Shown here piece after piece: positions 16,261 to 24,833 of a stretch of 57,150 nt of DNA (position 1 is the stretch's first letter; each line of letters starts with the position of its first letter). The notes beneath the pieces were generated by a model that was not told the DNA's origin, ran no database searches, and saw only the letters and a program-made list of their open reading frames with translations. A program made the translations under genes and the position numbers. Origin of the DNA: an uncultured Oscillospiraceae bacterium (GTDB taxonomy: Bacteria > Bacillota > Clostridia > Oscillospirales > Oscillospiraceae); NCBI GenBank assembly GCA_949841465.1, contig CATKZW010000015.1, positions 1 through 57,150 of the forward strand, in the 5' to 3' direction.

Positions 16261-16298
16261 AATGTGCGGGCCCTTAAATCGAGGGTCCGCACATTTTT
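16259..16298. terminator. Bidirectional terminator between converging genes
   Basis: AATGTGCGGGCCCT (16261-16274) pairs with AGGGTCCGCACATT (16282-16295), one G-T pair, flanked by A and T runs on both sides. It overlaps the GNAT stop codon and lies just beyond the end of the leftward HTH gene. Confidence 0.9.
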
Positions 16299-16302
16299 GG
16301 CT

Positions 16303-17088
16303 TTAAAGGAGGAAGAGCTTCAGCAGCCAGGGGACGAACCCCGGCGCACCCTGACAGGCGGCGTCAATGGCGGCCCGGGCGGCATTCAGGTCTGCGCCTT
16401 TCAGGCCCTCCAAGGGGATGAGGATGGTTTGGGTGCCCTCAGCGTCCATGCCGATGGCCAGAGGGGCTGCCGCCGCGCCGCCCACAGCCACCTGGGAACC
16501 GACGGCTGCGCCCCCGGCGGCATACACGCCCAGGGACACGCCGCCCACGGACAGCCAGCCCATCACAATGCCGCCCCAGGCCAGCAGCCCCAGCGAGACT
16601 CCGCCAATGGAGACCGCGCCGACAGACAGTGCGCCCAGGGCCAGCAGCAGCCCGATGCTCACCCCGCCCAGCGTGAGCAGGCCAAAGGCCACGCCCCCCA
16701 GCGCGACAAATCCGGTGGCGACATTGCCGATGGCGACAATCCCCCGGGCCCAGCGGCTGTCGTGGCCGAAGTTGACATGGACCAGGGGCAGGCCAAACAG
16801 GGTGCGCTTGCTCTTATACTCATAGTGCCAGTGCTCCGGGCTGTCATTGTAGTAGTTGTTGACAACGGTGGAAGCGGGCGGGGGAGTGGGCTCTTTACCC
16901 GTTACAAGGAAGTCCAGCGACACCTTGAAGTAGTCCGCCAAGGACACCAGGTTGTCCATATCCGGGCGGGATGTGCCCGCCTCCCACTTCTGCACGGCCT
17001 GACGGGTGACTCCCACCAGATTGGCAAGCTCCTCCTGGGACAGCCCGGCCTGACGGCGCAGGTCGAACAAGCGCTCTCGAAAATCCAT
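16303..17088 (-). CDS. XRE-type regulator with a long glycine-rich repeat tail
   Basis: A 261-residue protein. Residues 1-65 are a clear Cro/CI HTH (GLSQEELANLVGVTRQAVQKWEAG). After a proline-rich linker, residues about 115-215 consist of short hydrophobic units built around glycine (VALGGVAF, TLGGVSIG, SIGGVSLG, SVGGVSLG, AAGGAAVG), then a small compact end domain. The tail has no charged residues for long stretches and could be a membrane-embedded glycine zipper or a beta-solenoid. ATG 17088 is preceded by GGAGG. Its promoter region contains repeated TGTCC/GGACA elements, so autoregulation is likely. Its target is unknown. Confidence 0.88.
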   Translation of the reverse strand: MDFRERLFDLRRQAGLSQEELANLVGVTRQAVQKWEAGTSRPDMDNLVSLADYFKVSLDFLVTGKEPTPPPASTVVNNYYNDSPEHWHYEYKSKRTLFGLPLVHVNFGHDSRWARGIVAIGNVATGFVALGGVAFGLLTLGGVSIGLLLALGALSVGAVSIGGVSLGLLAWGGIVMGWLSVGGVSLGVYAAGGAAVGSQVAVGGAAAAPLAIGMDAEGTQTILIPLEGLKGADLNAARAAIDAACQGAPGFVPWLLKLFLL

Positions 17089-17111
17089 ACTGTATACCTC
17101 CAAAGAAAAAC

Positions 17112-17179
17112 TGTCCGGCGCCTTTGGACAGCACCATCTTAGCAAAAATCAGCGGACATGGCAACCAAAAATAGTGTCC
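17112..17179 (-). promoter_or_regulatory. Promoter and possible operators of the glycine-repeat regulator
   Basis: On the minus strand TTGCCA (17164-17159), a 17-bp spacer and TAAGAT (17141-17136) form a vegetative promoter. TGTCC/GGACA pairs surround it at 17112-17116/17126-17130 and 17154-17158/17175-17179. The symmetry and position suggest binding sites for the encoded HTH protein; this is inference. Confidence 0.55.
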
Positions 17180-17234
17180 AATTTGACAACCAGCCGTTGC
17201 GGAAACCAATTTTGCATCAAAAAGGTGGGGAGGC

Positions 17235-17263
17235 TTGCTTTTTCTGCCTGTCCATAGTACAAT
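17235..17263 (+). promoter_or_regulatory. Sigma-A promoter of deoC
   Basis: TTGCTT at 17235-17240, 17-bp spacer, TACAAT at 17258-17263, placed 31 bases before the deoC start. Confidence 0.75.
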
Positions 17264-17294
17264 GAAGCCATACTATTATAATGAGGTGATTCCA

Positions 17295-17960
17295 ATGGAC
17301 AACAAGGCCATTTTAGCGGCGGTGGACCATACCCTGCTCACCCAGACCGCCACCTGGGAGGAGATTCGCCAAATCTGTGACGACGGCGTGGCCTACGGCT
17401 GTGCCAGTGTGTGCATTCCCGCAAGTTACGTGAAGCGGGCGGCGGACTATCTGGGGGACAAACTCCCTGTGTGCACCGTCATCGGCTTTCCCAACGGCTA
17501 CTCCACCACCGCTGTGAAGGTGTTTGAGGCCAAGGACGCCATCGCAAACGGGGCGAAGGAGATCGACATGGTTATCAACATCGGCTGGGCCAAGGACGGC
17601 CGGTGGGACGACCTGCTCTCCGAGATCAAGGCGGTCAAGGCTGCCTGCGGCAGTCTGGTGCTGAAGGTCATTGTGGAGACCTGCCTGCTCACCGACGAGG
17701 AAAAGGTGCGCATGTGCCATATCGTGTCGGACAGCGGCGCGGACTATATCAAGACCTCCACCGGCTTCTCCGCCGCCGGGGCCACCCGGGAGGACGTGGC
17801 GCTGTTCAAGGCCAGCGTAGCCCCTCATGTGAAGATCAAGGCGGCCGGAGGCATCTCCAGCCTTCAGGATGCGGCGGACTTCCTGAGCCTGGGCGCGGAC
17901 CGGTTGGGCACCAGCCGTATCGTCAAGCTGGTGAAAGGACAGCAGGCCCAGGGGTATTAA
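17295..17960 (+). CDS. deoC: Deoxyribose-phosphate aldolase
   Basis: A 221-residue TIM-barrel aldolase that cleaves 2-deoxyribose-5-phosphate to glyceraldehyde-3-phosphate and acetaldehyde, the last step in using deoxynucleoside sugar. [14 protein letters not shown] opens the protein, [12 protein letters not shown] is typical, the Schiff-base lysine lies in [10 protein letters not shown], and [15 protein letters not shown] is the phosphate-side motif. GAGGTGA precedes ATG 17295. It stands directly upstream of a nucleoside-type ABC importer, which fits a salvage locus. Confidence 0.96.
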   Translation: MDNKAILAAVDHTLLTQTATWEEIRQICDDGVAYGCASVCIPASYVKRAADYLGDKLPVCTVIGFPNGYSTTAVKVFEAKDAIANGAKEIDMVINIGWAKDGRWDDLLSEIKAVKAACGSLVLKVIVETCLLTDEEKVRMCHIVSDSGADYIKTSTGFSAAGATREDVALFKASVAPHVKIKAAGGISSLQDAADFLSLGADRLGTSRIVKLVKGQQAQGY

Positions 17961-18013
17961 ACCGTGCATTTTGTCAAGATATGTGAAAAATCTGTGTATA
18001 TTTCAAAAGTTTC

Positions 18014-18121
18014 TTGTTTTTTGCGGTTAGACGCGATATAATGGGCAGGTCCGGGGACAGGAGCGCAGCAATTGAGTTCCTGCTTTTTACGGATGAGGAA
18101 GAGAGGACGGTTTTGCCGTCC
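18014..18121 (+). promoter_or_regulatory. Promoter and structured leader of the BMP lipoprotein gene
   Basis: TTGTTT (18014-18019), 17-bp spacer, TATAAT (18037-18042). The leader of about 100 bases contains a weak CAGGA/TCCTG hairpin followed by CTTTTT (18058-18088) and a GGACGG/CCGTCC hairpin (18105-18121) shortly before the ribosome binding site. Attenuation is possible, but no known riboswitch class is recognised. Confidence 0.55.
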
Positions 18122-18152
18122 GAGAAAGATGATGAAGAAAGGAATGTATGCA

Positions 18153-19376
18153 ATGAAAAAGCTCTTTGCAATGCTGCTGACTATGGCTATGGTGTTCAGC
18201 CTGGCAGCCTGCAGCGGCGGCAGCCCTGATCCCACCCAGGGTGGTACCAGTGAGCCTCCCGCCAGCCAGGGAACAGAGGAAAGCACCGCTCCCAGCCAGG
18301 CCGGCGAGGAGAACCCCGGCGCCGCCGAGACCGACCCTGACAAGATCAACGACAACTGCAATTCCGCCGATAGCACCTACGAGATCGCCATGATTACCGA
18401 TGTGGGCCAGCTGAAGGACAAGTCCTTCAACGAGTGCACCTGGAACGGCGTGAAGCTGTACGCCGCCAACAACAACAAGACCTACAAGTATTATCAGCCC
18501 GCCAACGGCAACGAGGCCACCGACGAGGACCGTTACAATGCCTACAAGGCCGCTGTTCAGGGCGGCGCCAAGGTCATCGTAGCCCCCGGCTATATGCAGG
18601 AGAACGCCATGAAGCGCTCTGCCAGCGAGAACCCTGATGTGAGCTATGTCTTTATTGACGGCTACTCCCTCAATGACGACAGCGGCAACCTGCTGACCAA
18701 TGTGGCCGGCATCGCGTTCCAGGAGGAGCAGTGCGGCTATCTGGCCGGCTACGCCGTGGTCAAGGAGGGCTTCACCAAGCTGGGCTTCTCCGGCGGCGGC
18801 GGCGGTACCGTCCCCTCCTGCTGCCGTTACGGCTACGGCTACGTCCAGGGCGCCAACGCGGCTGCCGCTGAGATGGGCGTCAACGTGGAGATGCGCTACA
18901 GCTGGGAGTACGGCTCCAACTTCTCCGCCTCCCCCGAGCTGCAAGCCATGATCCAGGGCTGGTACACCACCGGCACTGAGATTGTGTTCGCCTGCGGCGG
19001 CACCATGTTCGACTCTATTTCTGCCGCTGCCGCCGCCACGGACCGTTATGTGGTGGGCGTGGACGTGGATCAGTCCAGCCAGTCCGACACCGTGGTGACC
19101 TCCGCCATGAAGGATCTGATCCAGTCTGTCAACATTGCCTTGGACAACTTCTACAATGGCAGCTTTGACAGCATTGGCGGCAAGAGCTCTTCCTTTGGCG
19201 CCAAGGACGACGCCGTGGGTCTGCCCACCGCCTCCTGGTCCATGGAGAACTACTCCGTTGCGGAGTATGAGACCCTGATGGCCGGCATCAAGGACGGTTC
19301 CGTGGTCGTGGACGCCGACTATGAGAGCGGCCTGAATCAGGACTGGTCCAACCTGACCCTGACCATCGAAGCATAA
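18153..19376 (+). CDS. BMP-family (nucleoside) ABC transporter substrate-binding lipoprotein
   Basis: A 407-residue lipoprotein. The signal peptide MKKLFAMLLTMAMVFSLAAC ends in a lipobox cysteine (Cys20), then a Ser/Pro/Glu-rich linker, and a periplasmic-binding fold of the BMP/PnrA type: MITDVGQLKDKSFNE, GFSGGGGGTVPSCCRYGYGYVQG, FACGGTMFDS, VVGVDVDQSSQSD. PnrA/BmpA relatives bind purine nucleosides. ATG 18153 gives the proper signal peptide; ATG 18144 is possible. The transporter ATPase and permeases follow, and deoC precedes, all consistent with nucleoside uptake. Confidence 0.93.
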   Translation: MKKLFAMLLTMAMVFSLAACSGGSPDPTQGGTSEPPASQGTEESTAPSQAGEENPGAAETDPDKINDNCNSADSTYEIAMITDVGQLKDKSFNECTWNGVKLYAANNNKTYKYYQPANGNEATDEDRYNAYKAAVQGGAKVIVAPGYMQENAMKRSASENPDVSYVFIDGYSLNDDSGNLLTNVAGIAFQEEQCGYLAGYAVVKEGFTKLGFSGGGGGTVPSCCRYGYGYVQGANAAAAEMGVNVEMRYSWEYGSNFSASPELQAMIQGWYTTGTEIVFACGGTMFDSISAAAAATDRYVVGVDVDQSSQSDTVVTSAMKDLIQSVNIALDNFYNGSFDSIGGKSSSFGAKDDAVGLPTASWSMENYSVAEYETLMAGIKDGSVVVDADYESGLNQDWSNLTLTIEA

Positions 19377-19390
19377 TTTCTCGGTTTCCC

Positions 19391-19425
19391 AAAGAGGGGG
19401 GCGCGCAAGCGCCCTCCTCTTTTTA
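19391..19425 (+). terminator. Terminator after the BMP lipoprotein gene
   Basis: AAAGAGG...GGGCGC pairs with GCGCCC...CCTCTTT around GCAA, followed by TTTTT. Partial read-through would lower the ATPase and permease level relative to the binding protein, as is usual for importers. Confidence 0.85.
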
Positions 19426-19446
19426 CTGCATTGTGTGGAAAATTTC

Positions 19447-19475
19447 TTGTATTTTCAGGCAGTGTGCTTTATAAT
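19447..19475 (+). promoter_or_regulatory. Promoter of the nucleoside transporter ATPase/permease genes
   Basis: TTGTAT (19447-19452), 17-bp spacer, TATAAT (19470-19475). An imperfect AAAGGACCGAA/TTCGGCCTTT dyad at 19481-19503 lies just downstream of the expected start site and could be an operator or a leader hairpin. Confidence 0.75.
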
Positions 19476-19534
19476 GAAAAAAAGGACCGAATTTTCGGCC
19501 TTTCAGACGATTAGAAGGAGGCGGGAGAAGAGGT

Positions 19535-21076
19535 ATGGCAGCGGAAAATGTGATTGAGATGCTCCACATCACAAAGGAGTTTCCAGGCATTGTCGCCAAC
19601 GACGACATCACGCTCCAGCTCCGGCGGGGGGAAGTCCACGCGCTGCTGGGTGAGAACGGCGCGGGCAAGTCCACGCTGATGAGCGTGCTGTTTGGCCTGT
19701 ACCAGCCGGAGGCGGGGATCATCAAAAAGAATGGCCAGGAGGTCAGGATCAACAACCCAAACGATGCCACGGCCCTGGGCATCGGCATGGTCCATCAGCA
19801 TTTCAAGCTCATCGACGTGTTTACGGTGCTGGACAACATTATCCTGGGGGCGGAGACCACCAAGGCTGGCTTTTTGCAGAAAAAGGAGGCCCGTGCCAAG
19901 GTACAGGCGCTGTCTGAGCGGTACGGCCTGAAGGTGGATCTGGACGCGAAGGTGGAGGACATCACCGTCGGGATGCAGCAGCGGGTGGAGATTTTGAAAA
20001 TGCTCTACCGGGACAATGAGATCCTCATTTTCGACGAACCCACCGCTGTCCTCACGCCCCAGGAAATCGATGAGCTGATGGCCACCATGAAAGAGTTTGC
20101 CAAGGAGGGCAAGTCCATCCTGTTTATCTCCCACAAGCTTAACGAGATCATGGCGGTGTCAGACCGGGTCACTGTGCTGCGCAAGGGCAGGTACATCGGC
20201 ACCGTGGACACCAAGGATACGGACAGGCAGTCCCTATCCAACATGATGGTGGGCCGTTCGGTGCAGCTTGAGGTCCAGAAGGCCCCGGCCAAGCCCGGTG
20301 AGGCGGTGCTGTCCCTGCGGGATTTCTGCGTCCCCTCTAAGGCCCACAAGCGCAATGCGGTCAATGGCGTCAGCTTTGATGTGCGGGCGGGGGAGATTTT
20401 GTGCATCGCAGGCATTGACGGCAACGGCCAGTCCGAGCTGGTCTACGGCCTGACGGGGATGGAGAAGAGCTCCGGCGGCACAGTGACCCTGTGCGGAGAG
20501 GACATTTCCCACGCCTCCATCCGCCACCGGGGCAGGAATATGAGCCATATCCCCGAGGACCGGCACAAGCACGGCTTGGTGCTGGACTTTGCGCTGGAGC
20601 AGAACATGGTGCTCCAGCGGTACAGGGAAAAGCAGTTCCAGACCAACGGCATCATCAACCGGGGCGCTATCCGGGAGTATGCCCAGCGGCTGATCCGGCA
20701 GTATGACGTGCGGTCCGGCCAGGGGCCGGTGACGGTGGCCCGGTCCATGTCCGGCGGCAACCAGCAGAAGGCCATCATTGCCCGGGAGCTGGACCGGGAA
20801 AAGCCGCTGGTGGTGGCCGTCCAGCCCACCCGCGGCCTGGACGTAGGCGCGATCGAGTACATCCACAGCCAGCTGGTGGCGGAGCGGGACAAGGGCCGCG
20901 CGGTGCTGTTGGTCAGCCTGGAGCTGGACGAGGTGATGAACCTGTCCGACCGCATTCTGGTGATGTATGAGGGCGAGATCGTGGGCGAGTTCGACCCGAA
21001 AAAGACGGACATTCAGGAGCTGGGCCTGTACATGGCCGGCGCCAAGCGCATGGAGAAGGGGGGACAGAGCGCATGA
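19535..21076 (+). CDS. nupA: Nucleoside ABC transporter, tandem ATPase (NupA/YufO type)
   Basis: A 513-residue protein with two fused ABC ATPase domains, as in sugar and nucleoside importers. Domain 1: Walker A GENGAGKST (about residue 39) and Walker B ILIFDEPTAVLTP. Domain 2 (from about residue 255): degenerate Walker A GIDGNGQSE, signature MSGGNQQKAIIAREL and Walker B-like VVAVQPTRGLDVG. It powers uptake through the two permeases that follow, with which it overlaps by four bases. The substrate is inferred from the BMP-type binding protein and deoC. Confidence 0.94.
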   Translation: MAAENVIEMLHITKEFPGIVANDDITLQLRRGEVHALLGENGAGKSTLMSVLFGLYQPEAGIIKKNGQEVRINNPNDATALGIGMVHQHFKLIDVFTVLDNIILGAETTKAGFLQKKEARAKVQALSERYGLKVDLDAKVEDITVGMQQRVEILKMLYRDNEILIFDEPTAVLTPQEIDELMATMKEFAKEGKSILFISHKLNEIMAVSDRVTVLRKGRYIGTVDTKDTDRQSLSNMMVGRSVQLEVQKAPAKPGEAVLSLRDFCVPSKAHKRNAVNGVSFDVRAGEILCIAGIDGNGQSELVYGLTGMEKSSGGTVTLCGEDISHASIRHRGRNMSHIPEDRHKHGLVLDFALEQNMVLQRYREKQFQTNGIINRGAIREYAQRLIRQYDVRSGQGPVTVARSMSGGNQQKAIIARELDREKPLVVAVQPTRGLDVGAIEYIHSQLVAERDKGRAVLLVSLELDEVMNLSDRILVMYEGEIVGEFDPKKTDIQELGLYMAGAKRMEKGGQSA

Positions 21077-22308
21077 AGGAAAAATGGTCTGCCCTGATGG
21101 AAAAGGAGGGGGCCAAGACTGTGGTGGCCTCGCTGCTGTCCATCCTCATCGGCCTGCTGATGGGCTGTATCATTGTGCTCATCGTGGGCCTGACCAACCC
21201 CGCCCTGGGGGCCGGCTCTGTTTGGGACGGCATCCGGCTGGTGCTGGGCGGCATCCTCAGCACCGGGCGGGACGCCGTGGGCAAGCTCACCTTTGGCTTC
21301 AACCCAACCAATGTGGGCAACATGCTCTTCCGTGCCACTCCGCTGATCCTGACGGGCCTTTCGGTGGCGGTGGCGTTCAAAACCGGCCTTTTCAACATTG
21401 GCGCGCCGGGGCAGTATCTGATGGGCACCGCCGCCACGCTGATCGTGGCGCTGAGCATCCCCACCGCTTCCGTACCCGCGCCCATCGTATGGCTGCTGGC
21501 GTTCCTGGCGGGCATACTGGCCGGGGCGGCGTGGGGAGCCATCCCGGGGATGGTCAAGGCGCTGCTCAACATCAACGAGGTGCTGGCCTGCATCATGACC
21601 AACTGGATCGCGGCCAACCTGGTGACATGGGTCTTTGCCGACAGTATCTGGTGTAACATGGAGGAGAACGGCAAGACCGGGTACATTTATAAAACCGCCC
21701 ACAACGGCGTGGAGACGGCGAAATGGGGCTTGGACGCCGTCTTCCCAGGCTCCCAGGTGAACTGGGGCATTATCATTGCCATTGTGCTGGCGGTGGTGGT
21801 CTATGTCTTCATCACCAAGACCACCATAGGCTACGAGCTGGTGTCCTGCGGCAGCAACCGCCACGCGGCCCGCTACGCCGGCATCAACGACAAGCGCAAT
21901 ATCGTGCTGTCCATGGCCATCGCCGGAGGACTGTCCGGTGCGGCGGCGTCCCTCTACTACCTGTCCGGCAACACGGAATTCTTCTGGTCCACCTACCAGT
22001 CCCTGCCCGCCGTGGGCTTTAACGGCATCCCGGTGGCCCTGCTGGCGGCCAGCAACCCGGTGGCTATCATCTTCACCGGCTGCTTTATGTCCATGCTGAA
22101 TATCTCCGGCCAGCAGCTTACCAACCTCACGGGCTACAATGAGTACATCACCGATGTAATCATCGCCGCCATCGTCTATCTGAGCGCGTTTTCGCTGGTC
22201 ATCAAGATGCTGCTCACCGGACGGAAAAAACGAAAGACGGCCGCCTCTGGGCTGGACAGCCGTCCGGCTCAGGACGGCAGGACTGAGAAGGGAGGCGAGG
22301 GCGCATGA
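21073..22308 (+). CDS. nupB: Nucleoside ABC transporter permease (NupB/YufP type)
   Basis: A 411-residue polytopic protein of the BPD_transp_2 family. Several membrane spans are visible (LLSILIGLLMGCIIVLIVGL, the FKTGLFNIGAPGQYLMGTAA loop typical of the family, and IIIAIVLAVVVYVFI). The NIGAPGQ motif contacts the ATPase. The start ATGA overlaps the ATPase stop, and its own stop overlaps the next permease. A charged cytoplasmic tail (residues about 385-411) is unremarkable. Confidence 0.93.
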   Translation: MKEKWSALMEKEGAKTVVASLLSILIGLLMGCIIVLIVGLTNPALGAGSVWDGIRLVLGGILSTGRDAVGKLTFGFNPTNVGNMLFRATPLILTGLSVAVAFKTGLFNIGAPGQYLMGTAATLIVALSIPTASVPAPIVWLLAFLAGILAGAAWGAIPGMVKALLNINEVLACIMTNWIAANLVTWVFADSIWCNMEENGKTGYIYKTAHNGVETAKWGLDAVFPGSQVNWGIIIAIVLAVVVYVFITKTTIGYELVSCGSNRHAARYAGINDKRNIVLSMAIAGGLSGAAASLYYLSGNTEFFWSTYQSLPAVGFNGIPVALLAASNPVAIIFTGCFMSMLNISGQQLTNLTGYNEYITDVIIAAIVYLSAFSLVIKMLLTGRKKRKTAASGLDSRPAQDGRTEKGGEGA

Positions 22309-23336
22309 CATTTCTGATCCGGCAGACGTTGATCTACGCAGTCCCGCTGATGATCGTGGCTCTGGCCGGCGTATTTGCCGAGCGCAGTGGTATCATCAAT
22401 CTGGCTCTGGAGGGCATCATGATTTTTGGCGCTTTCATCGGCGTCGTGTTTGTGAACATGATTCAGGAAGCCGGCGTGTTTGACGGAGCCAAAGCGGACA
22501 GCAACTGGGCTGCCCTCCAGGGCTTCGCCATGCTGGCCATGCTGGCGGCGGCGGCGTCAGGGGCGCTGTTCTCGTTGCTGCTGTCCTTTGCCTCTGTGAA
22601 TCTTAGGGCGGATCAGACCATCGGCGGTACGGCGCTGAACCTGATGGCCCCGGCGCTGGTGCTGTTCTTCATCCGCATTATCGCAAATCAGAATGTTCTG
22701 AATATGGCCGGGGGAGACGCCCCGTCCTGGTTTATGCTCCGCAAGTCCTATTTTGGCTACGGTCGGACGGACAGCATGGGATTTTTCGGGGAGGCGTTCA
22801 TTAACCAGACCTATCCGGCCACCTACGTGTGTATTCTGCTGTTTATCGTGCTGTCCGTCATACTATATCAGACCCGATTCGGGCTTCGGCTGCGGTCCTG
22901 CGGCGAGAATCCCCAGGCGGCGGACTCCCTGGGCATCAATGTGTACAAGATGCGCTACGCAGGCACCACGATCTCCGGTGCCCTGGCGGGTATGGGCGGC
23001 TTTGTGTATGCCCTGACCACCGCTAATTGCTCCGCCAACGGCGACGTGGCAGGTTTCGGCTTCCTGGCCTTGGCCGTCATGATTTTCGGCAACTGGAAGC
23101 CGCTGAACATCGCCGGCGCGGCGCTGCTGTTCGGCCTGTTCAAGTGCATCGCCGCCTCCTACACCAGCATTGACATTAATGGCGACGGCATCTTTATGCT
23201 GAAGGAGCTCGGCATCAGCTCCCATCTCTACCGCATGCTGCCTTATGTCATCACGCTGGTGGTGCTGGCCTTTACCTCTAAGAAGTCCCACGCGCCCAAG
23301 GCGGAGGGTATCCCCTACGACAAGGGCCAGCGCTGA
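22305..23336 (+). CDS. nupC: Nucleoside ABC transporter permease (NupC/YufQ type)
   Basis: A 343-residue membrane protein, second half of the importer channel. AERSGIINLALEGIMIFGAF near the N-terminus is the hallmark of this permease class, and the YALTTANCSANGDVAGFGFLALAVMIFGNW block near residue 240 is also conserved. It is shorter than NupB because it lacks the extra N-terminal span. It ends 18 bases before a strong hairpin shared with the opposing gene. Confidence 0.94.
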   Translation: MTFLIRQTLIYAVPLMIVALAGVFAERSGIINLALEGIMIFGAFIGVVFVNMIQEAGVFDGAKADSNWAALQGFAMLAMLAAAASGALFSLLLSFASVNLRADQTIGGTALNLMAPALVLFFIRIIANQNVLNMAGGDAPSWFMLRKSYFGYGRTDSMGFFGEAFINQTYPATYVCILLFIVLSVILYQTRFGLRLRSCGENPQAADSLGINVYKMRYAGTTISGALAGMGGFVYALTTANCSANGDVAGFGFLALAVMIFGNWKPLNIAGAALLFGLFKCIAASYTSIDINGDGIFMLKELGISSHLYRMLPYVITLVVLAFTSKKSHAPKAEGIPYDKGQR

Positions 23337-23354
23337 CCGACCAAATGCAAGACA

Positions 23355-23379
23355 AGCCCGCCGGGTCTTCCGGCGGGCT
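23355..23379. terminator. Convergent-gene hairpin
   Basis: AGCCCGCCGG and CCGGCGGGCT form a perfect 10-bp stem around GTCTT between the end of nupC and the end of the leftward CmpB-like gene. T runs are poor on both sides, so it is a terminator by position. Confidence 0.65.
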
Positions 23380-23398
23380 CGTTGCTTGGTCAGGCAGG

Positions 23399-24217
23399 TC
23401 ACTGCTTGGCACGGGGGGATTTCAGCGCATTTTTCCGGCGGAGCAGCTTCTCCTTGGCCAGCGCGGCGGCGGCCAGGATATCCTCGTGACTCACCGTGTA
23501 GCGGCGGTTGGCCCTCATGGTGCTGTAGGCGTTGCGGAAACGTCGGCTGACCTTCTCCAGCTGGGCAACCTGATCGCGGTAGCGCTCCCGCAGGGCGGCG
23601 GCGCTGTCCTCCAGCTTGTCGCTGATCTCCGCCTTGCCCAGAGCCGCCTGGAGCTGGAGCTCCTGCGCCAGCTGGGTAACGCTTGCCACATGCATGGCAA
23701 CCAAAACGAGGTTCCGAATGGTAAGGGTGGCGTCCACAGCCAGAAGCGCCAGAAACGCGCCGCACAGCATGAATTCCAGCCACACGGGGAGGTCCTCTAC
23801 CAGGGATTGGATGGGCGGGTGGATAAAGAAGATGACGATGTAGGAAAGGATGCCCCAGGTCAGGGCAACCCACAGGCATACCCGGCCCTTTAGGTTGAAC
23901 CGGTACTGGGAGTAGTCCCAGTATTTTACATGGGTGGTGACCTCCAGCAGCCAGCCCACGAAATACTCCCAAGAGGTCATGACTACCACAGCCACCGCGT
24001 AAAAGAGCACCAGATTCTTCTTCAACGGGGTGAAGAATAGGATCATCAGCGTCACCCCGCCGCCGTAGATGGGGCAGATGGGGCCGTAGAGAAAGCCCCT
24101 GGGCACCAGGCGGCGCTCCATGATGGAGCAGTAGCAGGTCTCCATCACCCATCCCAGAAAAGAGTAGAGGATGAAATAGAGAAACAGGTTGGAGATTGGA
24201 AAGCCCATAAAATTCAC
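23399..24217 (-). CDS. Putative ABC transporter permease, CmpB-like membrane protein
   Basis: A 272-residue protein with four to five membrane spans in its first 160 residues and a coiled, basic C-terminal part. The N-terminal FLYFILYSFLGWVMET and RGFLYGPICPIYGGG motifs define the CmpB-like family (PF06541), whose members are annotated as putative ABC permeases although no ATPase partner is encoded here. Its function is not known. It overlaps the upstream DUF4364 gene by four bases and forms a two-gene operon with it. Confidence 0.88.
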   Translation of the reverse strand: MNFMGFPISNLFLYFILYSFLGWVMETCYCSIMERRLVPRGFLYGPICPIYGGGVTLMILFFTPLKKNLVLFYAVAVVVMTSWEYFVGWLLEVTTHVKYWDYSQYRFNLKGRVCLWVALTWGILSYIVIFFIHPPIQSLVEDLPVWLEFMLCGAFLALLAVDATLTIRNLVLVAMHVASVTQLAQELQLQAALGKAEISDKLEDSAAALRERYRDQVAQLEKVSRRFRNAYSTMRANRRYTVSHEDILAAAALAKEKLLRRKNALKSPRAKQ

Positions 24218-24747
24218 TGGCGTTCACTCCTATCATCATTGGTGAGCAACACACCCAGCAGTCCGTTATATACTCGATCCGGGTGCTCCAGAAAACGATC
24301 AGCGATGCGCTGGGCGTCCTCCCGGGTGGGGGCGAGCAGGGTGAGGGAGAGCAGGCTGCCCTTATCGTCGTCCATGGACAGGCACACGTCGAAGCCCTGG
24401 GGCTGCTCCGCCACCTGGGCCCGCACCTGAGCCTTGCGCTTCAGCGCCTGGTTCAGAGGGGCCAGCCGGCGGTCGCACCGCTGGCGGATGACAGGGGAGA
24501 GGCTGGTCTCCCCGGCGGCGCAGGCCCGACGGCCCTTGTCGGTGACGGCGTAGGTCTCGCCCCGCTGGTCCAGGTGGCCGCTGTCCGTCAGCTCGGACAC
24601 CGCCTCGGCAAACTGGAAATAGTCCACACCGGGGTCGCACATGGCAAGGTCGGCGAAGGTGTCAAAGTCGATGGGGGCGGCCGCCCGGTCCATGATATAG
24701 AGCGCCAGCAGCTTGGTGTCCAGCTTGTCGTGGATGAATCCGGCCAT
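24214..24747 (-). CDS. DUF4364 family protein, probable winged-helix regulator
   Basis: A 177-residue protein. The N-terminal half has a winged-helix look (KLLALYIMDRAAAPIDFDTFADLAM, then YFQFAEAVSELTDSGHLDQRGETYAVTDKG), which is typical of DUF4364. The C-terminal half has a basic helix and a beta domain. Family members are thought to be transcriptional regulators on structural grounds only. GGGAGGG lies before the ATG. It heads a two-gene unit with the CmpB-like membrane protein, which may be its target or partner. Confidence 0.85.
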   Translation of the reverse strand: MAGFIHDKLDTKLLALYIMDRAAAPIDFDTFADLAMCDPGVDYFQFAEAVSELTDSGHLDQRGETYAVTDKGRRACAAGETSLSPVIRQRCDRRLAPLNQALKRKAQVRAQVAEQPQGFDVCLSMDDDKGSLLSLTLLAPTREDAQRIADRFLEHPDRVYNGLLGVLLTNDDRSERQ

Positions 24748-24788
24748 GGATGTGCCCTCCCTGTTTGTATCTGCCTGTCGCTTTCTAT

Positions 24789-24817
24789 ATTATAGCCAAT
24801 TGTCCGAGAAATGGCAA
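24789..24817 (-). promoter_or_regulatory. Promoter of the DUF4364 operon
   Basis: Minus strand TTGCCA (24817-24812), 17-bp spacer, TATAAT (24794-24789), about 42 bases ahead of the start codon. Confidence 0.8.
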
Positions 24818-24833
24818 GGGGGGATTTGGCAGC

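Noticed and set aside
18043..18150. Known riboswitch in the BMP gene leader
   Set aside because: Hairpins are present but no conserved aptamer core (purine, preQ1, SAM or similar) could be recognised.
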